A stretch of 5,099 bases of DNA, taken from NCBI GenBank assembly GCA_022822125.1, contig JAJECF010000115.1, forward strand, positions 1 to 5,099. The letters are read 5' to 3'. Positions within the stretch are counted from its first letter, which is position 1. Each line of letters begins with the position of its first letter. Origin of the DNA: Alphaproteobacteria bacterium. Its GTDB lineage: Bacteria; Pseudomonadota; Alphaproteobacteria; Bin95. Under the pieces are notes generated by a model. That model was not told where the DNA came from, did no database searches, and saw nothing but the letters and a program-made list of their open reading frames with translations. This document shows, piece by piece, positions 1-4,563 of the stretch. Made by a program: the position numbers and the translations under genes.

Positions 1-91
1 GGAGCCAAGCCTTGTCGGCCTGATTATCCGAGTCCACGGATAGTTCCTCCGTCAGTCGATAGCCGTTCCGCCTTCTGCCCCCCTTCGCCAT
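1..91 (-). CDS. ltrA: Group II intron-encoded reverse transcriptase/maturase, N-terminal 30 residues (partial)
   Basis: This is the beginning of the intron-encoded protein, which in this family acts as reverse transcriptase and splicing maturase for its host intron. Only 30 residues are visible: a basic, glycine-rich start (MAKGGRRRNGYR), an acidic stretch and an ADKAWL end. This resembles the N-terminal extension before the reverse-transcriptase domain of many bacterial maturases; no catalytic motif is reached. The ATG at 91 is the first start after two in-frame TAG codons (121-116), which are part of the GTAGTAG ribozyme motif, so translation cannot begin further upstream. The start lies inside domain III rather than in the domain IV loop, so a later start (for example the GTG at 37) is possible. 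No strong ribosome-binding site is seen. The symbol is a family label only. Confidence 0.72.
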   Translation of the reverse strand, partial: MAKGGRRRNGYRLTEELSVDSDNQADKAWL

Positions 92-128
92 GTGCGCGGC
101 TTTCCCGCGCTCCGACTACTACGAGGGC
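77..128 (-). ncRNA. Group II intron domain III
   Basis: On the minus strand the segment begins GCCCTC, continues with GTAGTAGTC and GGAG, forms the hairpin GCGCGG-GAAAG-CCGCGC, then reads ACATGGCGAAGG and ends GGGGGGC, which pairs back to the opening GCCCTC. The same order of elements (CTCGTAGTAGTC, GAG, a hairpin, ACATGGCAAAGGGG) occurs in domain III of the Lactococcus Ll.LtrB intron. Domain III stimulates catalysis of the group II ribozyme. This is the strongest single piece of evidence for the intron, recognised from remembered sequence rather than a database search. Confidence 0.8.
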
Positions 129-291
129 TCCGCCCCCATGCAGACCGTCTCCGTTCTCCGCGGCTAGCCCGGCTCCGTACCGGGCGGACGGCATGGGTTC
201 CCGTGTTCCGATGACAAACCTCAGACCCTTAGGCGGCATGCTTTACCCCTTGCGGCTCAGGGACACGGGATAGAAGGGTTGACCCGTATCC

Positions 292-310
292 GGGTGCGCT
301 GGGCGCACCC
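292..310 (-). repeat. Perfect 8-bp inverted repeat with 3-nt loop inside the intron
   Basis: GGGTGCGC (310-303 on the minus strand) and GCGCACCC (299-292) are exact reverse complements separated by CCA. The stem is most simply a structural hairpin of ribozyme domain I. It contains GTGCGCCCAG, which looks like a group II intron 5' end, but only about 180 bases lie between it and domain III, too few for a normal domain I plus II. Confidence 0.6.
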
Positions 311-609
311 ACCAGAAGGCAGCAAACAAACCAACCGGTTCGGTTCGCGATCCCTCCGCCCCGTCGGGCCATCGAGGGTTCAACTGTAAGTAAAGAGGCT
401 TCCGACACATGCTTCGCTCGTATCTCGCCATAGGTCCTGTGGTAGCCCGGCCCGCGAGCGACGGCCCGCGTCCGGTACAGTTCAGGTCGCAGCTTTCTCG
501 CCCCGCCGCCGGAAAACGGCGGAACTTAGCGACCCCCTTCCGCCCGGCACCCTCCGCCGGACGGGGTGGCGTCTCAGCCACCGGTCGATCACCGGCACGA
601 CCAAGCTGT

Positions 610-621
610 TGAGTTAACTCA
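610..621. repeat. 12-bp perfect palindrome (TGAGTTAACTCA)
   Basis: The twelve bases are their own reverse complement. They lie in an AT-rich patch (about 608-645) that contrasts with the GC-rich surroundings, between the traU stop and the intron. The palindrome holds the A of a TGA and a TAA, so it closes short reading frames on both strands. It could be part of an operator, a target-site feature or chance; no second copy was seen in the window. Confidence 0.5.
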
Positions 622-635
622 TGTTTTCTCTCCTT
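614..635 (-). promoter_or_regulatory. Strong ribosome-binding site followed by ATG-AGT-TAA (orphan translation start downstream of traU)
   Basis: AAGGAG (635-630) stands seven bases before an ATG (622-620), an ideal initiation arrangement, but the frame ends after two codons at TAA (616-614). In F-type operons the next gene after traU is usually trbC, so this may be the start signal of a gene displaced or interrupted by the intron. The alternative start, the ATG at 644 overlapping the traU stop as TGATG, opens a 133-codon frame to 243 that runs through the intron and shows no recognisable protein family. Confidence 0.5.
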
Positions 636-643
636 CTTGGTCA

Positions 644-1663
644 TCACGGCACTCGCAGGCAGCAGTTGCGCTTGCGCCAAAGCAGGTAGCCGAAGCTCTC
701 GCCGGCGACCGGCAATTCGCGCAAGGTCTCCCACAGCACCGAGGAGCGTCCGGTCGGGTTGCAGCCGGTCAGCGGCGCGATCGCCGGCACGGGCTGGGTC
801 ATCTGCCAGCGATATTGCGACTTCCGCATCACCGGCATCGGGTAGCGCCCGCAGAGCGCGCCCGAGCCGAAGGTGCCCCAGGCAAGCCCGGCGCGGTGCA
901 GCCGGTAGACCAGGCGCTGGGCCGCCAGCAGCGAGGCCTGCACGCCGCCGACATGGGCCGCCACATTGCCGGTCAGCGGATACATCCCGCCCTGGCAGCC
1001 CGCGCACCAGAAGAGCGGATCGAGCGGCAGCCCCAAAGACGCCGCCGCGCAGTCGGCCGCGCAGGCCGCCTGCGCCGGCAGGTTGGCGAACAAGGCCGCT
1101 TCCGGATTCAGGAGGAAGGTCAGTTCGTCGTCGAGCCAGGCCGGGTCCAGTTCCGAGACCCAGGCGATATCGAGCCCGCCGCCCTCCAGACAGCCGGGAT
1201 CGAGCAGCACCCCGATCCAGCTGAGCAAGGGGTACATGTAGTAATGCGCATGCCAGACCGAGCCCTTCGCGCCGTCGTCGCCGGCCGACCCGGTGCGGCC
1301 CCGGGAGGCGGGCAGGCCGGGATCGATGGTGAGGCCGCCCAGATTGGGGAAGCACCAGGGCGCGCGGGTCACGTCCATCAGCCTTGCCGGCTCCCAGACC
1401 CCGAGCGACAGGCCGATGCGCGGGATGGGAGAGCCGCAGAAGCAGATCGGCGATCCCGGATTGGGCGTGTCGACCACCCCGCCGACACTGCCGATGGTGA
1501 GCGGCCCGATCGAGATCGGGAACAGGCACTCCCAGCACACATCCGAGATCGGGTTGACGAACCGCCCGGTGCAGGCCTGCGCCGAGGCCGGACCGGACCA
1601 CAAGACGACCGGAAGCGCGAGCGTCAGAACCGATACCGACAGGAAAAGGCGGCCCCGGCTCAT
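644..1663 (-). CDS. traU: TraU, F-type conjugative transfer pilus assembly/mating-pair stabilisation protein
   Basis: TraU is a periplasmic protein of F-type type IV secretion; in F it is needed mainly for DNA transfer and acts with TraW, TrbC, TraF, TraH and TraN in the outer part of the channel. The 339-residue product is close to F TraU in length. It starts with a signal peptide (basic MSRGR, hydrophobic run, ASA cleavage site near residue 29). The mature protein has about 15 cysteines, including CWEC, CFC, WCAGC and the terminal NCC, consistent with the disulfide-rich family. The C-terminal FGYLLWRKRNCC matches the family's conserved end, so the gene is complete. The ATG at 1663 overlaps the ssb stop (ATGA); in-frame codons further upstream lie inside ssb and are rejected because the signal peptide begins at 1663. 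The stop is followed immediately by the AT-rich junction and the intron. Confidence 0.96.
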   Translation of the reverse strand: MSRGRLFLSVSVLTLALPVVLWSGPASAQACTGRFVNPISDVCWECLFPISIGPLTIGSVGGVVDTPNPGSPICFCGSPIPRIGLSLGVWEPARLMDVTRAPWCFPNLGGLTIDPGLPASRGRTGSAGDDGAKGSVWHAHYYMYPLLSWIGVLLDPGCLEGGGLDIAWVSELDPAWLDDELTFLLNPEAALFANLPAQAACAADCAAASLGLPLDPLFWCAGCQGGMYPLTGNVAAHVGGVQASLLAAQRLVYRLHRAGLAWGTFGSGALCGRYPMPVMRKSQYRWQMTQPVPAIAPLTGCNPTGRSSVLWETLRELPVAGESFGYLLWRKRNCCLRVP

Positions 1664-2052
1664 GTTGCTGCGCCTGCCCCGGAGTCGGGATTGGCGTCCT
1701 CCGCAGTTCGACCCGGCGCGAGCATGTTCACCATGCCCTGCGGCCCGGCGACGACGATCTCCGTGACGCTGCGCTCGACGCCGTCGCGGTCGCTGTACTT
1801 CCGGGTCGCGATCCGACCCTCGACCATCACCGGATCGCCCCTCTTCAGCATCCGCTCCACCGCGTCGACGGCGGCGCCGTAAACCACCACCCGGTGCCAT
1901 TCCGTGGCTTCGGCGGGCTTGCCCTCACGGTCGATCCACTTCTCGGCGGTGGCGAGCGAGAAGGTCGCCGCCCTGCCGCCGTTCTTCAGGTCGCGGGTCT
2001 CGGGATCGCGGCCGGCATGGCCCGCCAGGGTTGCGCGGTTGACGGTCAGCAT
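1660..2052 (-). CDS. ssb: Single-stranded DNA-binding protein (SSB), accessory gene inside the tra operon
   Basis: This protein binds single-stranded DNA through an OB fold and would protect the incoming or outgoing strand during conjugation. The 130 residues follow the bacterial SSB pattern: an N-terminal VNRATLAGHAGRDPETR strand-loop, FSLATAEKW around residue 31, TEWHRVVVYG around 50-59, KRGDPVMVEGRIATR around 70-84, and an EIVV strand around 98-101. After the OB fold there is only a short tail ending NPDSGAGAAT, so the acidic DDDIPF-type tip that recruits partner proteins in chromosomal SSBs is absent. AGGAGG lies eight bases before the ATG at 2052, the strongest start signal of the operon. 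The gene is three bases from the traW stop and overlaps traU by ATGA, so it is co-expressed with the transfer apparatus rather than placed in a separate leading region. F itself has no ssb at this position. Confidence 0.94.
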   Translation of the reverse strand: MLTVNRATLAGHAGRDPETRDLKNGGRAATFSLATAEKWIDREGKPAEATEWHRVVVYGAAVDAVERMLKRGDPVMVEGRIATRKYSDRDGVERSVTEIVVAGPQGMVNMLAPGRTAEDANPDSGAGAAT

Positions 2053-2055
2053 GGC

Positions 2056-2694
2056 TCAGTCCTCCTGCTCGATGGGGATTTCGGTGAGGCGCAATCGAAC
2101 GCCGACCTGCTCGACCAGGCTCGGCGTCGCCGCGATGCCGAACCGTGCGGCGAGGCGTCCGCCGGTGTCGAAGAAGAAGGGCCGGCGATGGCGGCGCATC
2201 AGGTCGAGCGGGCGCCCGGCGAGCAGCACGATCTTCGCGGGACGCCCGGTTTCGCGTTCCCGCGCCAGCGCCCAGGCGATTTCGGCGGAACGCCGGCCGT
2301 CGACGAAGATCAGGTCGCGCGTCAGCGGCAGCCGCTCCAGCGGATTGACCCGCGTGCCGGCCGCGGCGATGAGAACGCCGTCGGGCGTGCGGATATCCCT
2401 TGCAACCGCGATGGACGGATCGAACAGGCGGCTGCGCAGTTCTCGTGCCGGTGCGATGCCCGGAACCGGACCGGGCTCCTCCAGCGTCCGGCGGGCGCGC
2501 TCGCGCGCTTCCTCCTCCAGCCGCGCCAGTTCGCCGGACCGTTGCATCCCGATGAGCCGCGCTTCGATCTCTTCCAGCAGGTCCGGCTCGGCCACCGGCC
2601 ATGTAGTGCCGCGCACGCCCAGATCCTTCGCCGAGGCCGTTTGCATTATCCCGGCCAGCAGGGCGGCGAACAGCAGCAGGGCAGGCCGTCTCAT
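2056..2694 (-). CDS. traW: TraW, F-type conjugative pilus assembly protein
   Basis: TraW is a periplasmic protein required for F-pilus assembly; it works with TrbC and TraU. The 212 residues match the F TraW length. A signal peptide (MRRPALLLFAALLAGIMQ) ends at TASA, giving a mature start KDLGVRGTTWPVAEPDLL that parallels the F protein's LG...WPV.EPDML. Further family landmarks are PGIAPA and SRLFDPS near 77-93, DIRTP near 100, NPLERLPLTRDLIFVDG near 117-133, and an AWAL/IVLLAG region near 141-160. The start overlaps the signal peptidase stop by ATGA and is preceded by GGAG at good spacing. The gene is complete and not fused to TrbC, a fusion seen in some plasmids. Confidence 0.95.
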   Translation of the reverse strand: MRRPALLLFAALLAGIMQTASAKDLGVRGTTWPVAEPDLLEEIEARLIGMQRSGELARLEEEARERARRTLEEPGPVPGIAPARELRSRLFDPSIAVARDIRTPDGVLIAAAGTRVNPLERLPLTRDLIFVDGRRSAEIAWALARERETGRPAKIVLLAGRPLDLMRRHRRPFFFDTGGRLAARFGIAATPSLVEQVGVRLRLTEIPIEQED

Positions 2695-3272
2695 CGTCCT
2701 GTCTCCGACGCCCCGCCGATATCTTCCGGTCCGACCAACCGTCCCTTCAGGCCGATCCAGGGCAGGTCGGGCATGGCGATCGCGCGCCCGAGGATGCGTT
2801 CGCGCGGCACGAGGCCGATCCCGGCATAGCGGCTGTCATGGCTGTCGCGATGATCGGCATGCAGGAAATAATGACCGGACGGGATGACGCCGGGTGCGAT
2901 CACCGCGAGCGCCCGCCCGTCGAGGGCATGTGTCTTGGCGCGCCCGACCGGCTCGCCGTCCAGAAAGACCTTTCCCTGCGGCCCGACCGAAACGGCCATG
3001 CCCGGCAGGCCGCGCACCGTCTTCAGCCAGGGGACCCGGGAAGCGATCCCGTCGGGCGGCTCGAACAGCACGCGGTCGCCGATCTGAGGGTCTGCGCCGA
3101 ACAAGGGCAGGGCGGCATAGCCCCAGGCATCGTCCGACCAGCTCGTATTGACATGCACGCGCGAGGCGGCGGCGAGCCAGAGAACCGCCAGCGCGGCCAT
3201 CGCGGCAAGGCCGAGGCGGCGCCGATGCGATACCGCCATGCGCGGGGCGAATATCGGACGCGATGCAGTCAC
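2691..3272 (-). CDS. traF: S26-family signal peptidase of the RP4 TraF/TrhF type
   Basis: This is a membrane-anchored serine-lysine peptidase. In RP4 the homologous TraF processes and cyclises the pilin; here the substrate is unknown. It is unrelated to the thioredoxin-like F-plasmid TraF. The 193 residues comprise a basic N-terminus, one transmembrane segment (about 20-37), then the periplasmic catalytic domain. The likely nucleophile is Ser46 in VNTSWSDDAWGY and the general base is Lys84 in WLKTVRGLPG. GDRVLF (65-70) and SHDSRY (144-149) are further S26 motifs. The residues after Ser46 lack the proline usual in S26 enzymes. The start is a GTG at 3272 overlapping the trbI stop (GTGA); the next ATG, at 3239, has no good ribosome-binding site. 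Such a peptidase is absent from the F operon but present in R27-like systems. Confidence 0.92.
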   Translation of the reverse strand: MTASRPIFAPRMAVSHRRRLGLAAMAALAVLWLAAASRVHVNTSWSDDAWGYAALPLFGADPQIGDRVLFEPPDGIASRVPWLKTVRGLPGMAVSVGPQGKVFLDGEPVGRAKTHALDGRALAVIAPGVIPSGHYFLHADHRDSHDSRYAGIGLVPRERILGRAIAMPDLPWIGLKGRLVGPEDIGGASETGR

Positions 3273-3640
3273 GGCTTTGCCCTGTCCTGCATACGGTCTT
3301 GCAACAGCAGCCTGGCCAGAGCGGCCTCAACCTCGGCCGTGAGATCCGGGGCACCGGCGGCGACGGCGCGCGCTGGCAACAGTACAGCGCCATGACGCTG
3401 CGCCACGCTGTCGAGGGCGGTCTCCAGCGCAGCGCCCCAGAGGCGCACATCCTCCGCTGCCGCCCCGGCCGTCGCGGCGCGCGCGGTGTAATCCGCCGTG
3501 ATCTCCGCAAGCCGGACGGCGGCGATGCGCGGCGGCGGCTCGACCCCGTAGCGAAGCGCGGCCGCCGCCACCGCTGCGGCCACGGCGCCCGAGAGCAGCG
3601 CTGCCGAGACCATCACCGGCCAGTCAGCCCCGCGCGGCAT
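3269..3640 (-). CDS. trbI: TrbI, F-type conjugative transfer inner-membrane protein
   Basis: TrbI of the F type is a small inner-membrane protein linked to pilus retraction and assembly; it is not the VirB10-like TrbI of RP4. The product from the ATG at 3640 has 123 residues, close to F TrbI. It has one transmembrane segment at about 7-30 and then a periplasmic helical part. The pattern HGAVLLPARAVAAGAPDLT near residues 82-100 matches the family's HG...I...AVVSGA.DIT ending. GGGAGG lies six to seven bases before the ATG. A longer version starting with TTG at 3685 is rejected because it has no usable ribosome-binding site. The position after traC and before traW agrees with F. Sequence identity is low, so the call rests on pattern, size and synteny. 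Confidence 0.85.
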   Translation of the reverse strand: MPRGADWPVMVSAALLSGAVAAAVAAAALRYGVEPPPRIAAVRLAEITADYTARAATAGAAAEDVRLWGAALETALDSVAQRHGAVLLPARAVAAGAPDLTAEVEAALARLLLQDRMQDRAKP

Positions 3641-3737
3641 CCGCAGCCTCCCATCCGGACTCCGGGACGTCACGGCACTCCGCAACCTCGACGGCGGACA
3701 GCAGCAGCGCCGGGACCGGCATGCGGGGATCCTTCAT
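3624..3737 (-). CDS. Probable 37-aa micro-ORF between the 79-aa gene and trbI
   Basis: The frame starts at an ATG that overlaps the upstream stop as ATGA and is preceded by GGAGG six bases away, the same arrangement that opens the established genes here. It encodes 37 residues, with a short hydrophobic run (PVPALLLSAV) and then an acidic tail containing one cysteine and one tryptophan. Its stop lies 17 bases inside trbI, so its translation could deliver ribosomes to the trbI start. I recognise no family. It may be a real small protein or only a coupling leader for trbI; the spacing to the next gene would otherwise be an unexplained gap in a fully overlapping operon. Confidence 0.5.
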   Translation of the reverse strand: MKDPRMPVPALLLSAVEVAECRDVPESGWEAADAARG

Positions 3738-3973
3738 GCCGGACCTCCAGCCCGGCAGGCGGGCAAGGTCACATGGCGGCGCGTGTCCCGGTGCTTGAAC
3801 CAGGCCGCGCCGGTCCCGTCATGGAACATGTAGAAATAGTGGCCGGCCCAGTTGTCGTCGGTCGGCGTCTCCGACAACAGGCCGGCCCCGATCGCCGCGC
3901 GGAACACCGCCCCGGCATCAGGTTCGACGGTGCCGGTCGCGGCGTTGCGCAGAGGATGACGCCCGGCGGTCAT
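3734..3973 (-). CDS. Uncharacterised 79-aa protein
   Basis: I do not recognise the family. The product has no signal peptide or membrane segment and should be cytoplasmic. Its centre (about residues 41-69) is rich in aromatic and charged residues: NWAGHYFYMFHDGTGAAWFKHRDTRRHVTL. This looks like a compact beta-rich domain. GGAGG stands six bases before the ATG at 3973, and the start overlaps the preceding stop by ATGA, so translation is well supported. It lies between the HD-like gene and trbI, where F has no gene, and may form a pair with the HD-like gene since both are accessory and adjacent. Codon use is as GC-rich as the neighbours. Confidence 0.8.
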   Translation of the reverse strand: MTAGRHPLRNAATGTVEPDAGAVFRAAIGAGLLSETPTDDNWAGHYFYMFHDGTGAAWFKHRDTRRHVTLPACRAGGPA

Positions 3974-4563
3974 TTCCGTCCTCCGCCATCGCCGGTCTCT
4001 TCGCCGCCGAGCGCCCGGAAGCGCGCGAGCCAGGCCTCCGCCGCCCTGTCGGGCGGGATGCTGCGGATGCGCCGCTTCAGCGGCGGGAAGGCGAGCCCGG
4101 CAGAACCGGGCTCCAGGATGTCGCGGCGCTCAGCCGCCGCCGCCATCCGGACCACGAAGCGCAGCAGTTCCGCCCGTTCCTCCTCCAGCACGGTGTCGAG
4201 CCCGGCGGCCTTGCGAACTGCGGCCCCGATCCCCGCCGCAAGCCGCCCGGCGCGATCCGCCGCGCGCTGCGAGTCCGGCAGCCGGCCCCTGAGCCAGGCC
4301 GAGGGCGCATCCGCCAGCAACGCATGGAGCGCAAGCACTCGCCGGTCTTCCTCCCCGAGCCCGTCCAGCGCCTCGATCTCTTCCGAGACGATCACGGCCT
4401 GCGCCGCCACCGAGTGGTACTGCCGGCAGCACCCGCCCCGGCGGCAGGTATTGGCCAGCACATGCGCCAGCGCCTCGAAATCGATGTCTTCGGCCGTCAC
4501 CGTCTCCGGGTCCTCCGGCCAGTTGAGCGGACGTTGTCCGCCGTCAGTCGACTTCCGCGTCAT
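3970..4563 (-). CDS. Degenerate HD-domain (phage/YfdR-type phosphohydrolase-like) protein, probably catalytically inactive
   Basis: The 197-residue protein has no signal or membrane segment. Residues 26-93 align without gaps, over the first motif block, to the HD-phosphohydrolase family common in phages and prophages: a DI...ALAHVLANTCR start, then GGCCRQYHSVAAQAVIVS where the family has GHT..FYSVAEHSVLVS, then LALHALLADAPSAWLRG where it has ALLHDAPEAYLGD. Each expected metal-binding histidine is replaced: GGH by Cys45, EHS by Gln55, and the HD pair by Ala84-Asp85; the later GD is Arg-Gly. Only Asp85 is kept. The fold is therefore inferred, the nucleotidase activity is not expected. The C-terminal half (about 100-197) is helical, rich in Arg and Glu, with no motif I know. 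The start (ATG 4563) has GAGGAG upstream and overlaps the traC stop by ATGA; an upstream frame to 4749 lies inside traC and is rejected. Confidence 0.8.
   Translation of the reverse strand: MTRKSTDGGQRPLNWPEDPETVTAEDIDFEALAHVLANTCRRGGCCRQYHSVAAQAVIVSEEIEALDGLGEEDRRVLALHALLADAPSAWLRGRLPDSQRAADRAGRLAAGIGAAVRKAAGLDTVLEEERAELLRFVVRMAAAAERRDILEPGSAGLAFPPLKRRIRSIPPDRAAEAWLARFRALGGEETGDGGGRK

Larger units (their letters stand above)
1..600 (-). mobile_element. Group II intron, 5' part (ribozyme domains I-III and start of the maturase ORF), truncated by the window edge
   Basis: This is a self-splicing retroelement inserted in the tra operon in the operon's own orientation. Read on the minus strand, 128-77 matches domain III of the Ll.LtrB group II intron as I know it: the GTAGTAGTC element (122-114), a GC hairpin (110-105 with 99-94), then an ACATGGCGAAGGGG-type segment. 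Upstream lie hairpins typical of domains I and II: 534-529 with 490-485 enclosing 522-517 with 511-506, and a 9-bp long-range pairing of 547-539 with 188-180 that could close domain I. A maturase-like N-terminus follows domain III. No tra-like protein is encoded in these 600 bases; open frames here look like ribozyme read as codons. The left edge cuts off most of the maturase and domains V-VI. The 5' splice site is unresolved (about 550-600); no clear GTGYG is present there. Presence of the intron is well supported, the boundary is not. Confidence 0.82.

Noticed and set aside
24..239. 71-codon minus-strand frame overlapping the maturase start
   Set aside because: It covers ribozyme domains II-III in another frame and has no recognisable protein pattern.
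304..308. GTGCGCCCAG at 308 on the minus strand as the group II intron 5' end (identical to the first ten bases I recall for Ll.LtrB)
   Set aside because: It would leave only about 180 bases for domains I and II, far too short, and the motif is buried in a perfect 8-bp hairpin; more likely a domain I stem.
243..644. 133-codon open frame from the TGATG overlap after traU (start MTKKERKHEL)
   Set aside because: Most of it lies in the ribozyme region, has arginine/glycine/proline-rich composition without any domain, and ends inside the intron. Its first codons may be a 5' exon but it is not annotated as a gene.
566..1882. 438-codon plus-strand open frame antisense to traU
   Set aside because: A GC-rich shadow of traU; no family pattern, and TraU is certain on the other strand.
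1664..1900. N-terminal extension of traU by 79 codons
   Set aside because: It overlaps ssb in another frame and would bury the clear signal peptide that starts at 1663.
3641..3685. TTG start extending trbI by 15 residues
   Set aside because: No properly spaced ribosome-binding site, whereas the ATG at 3640 has one and gives the usual TrbI length.
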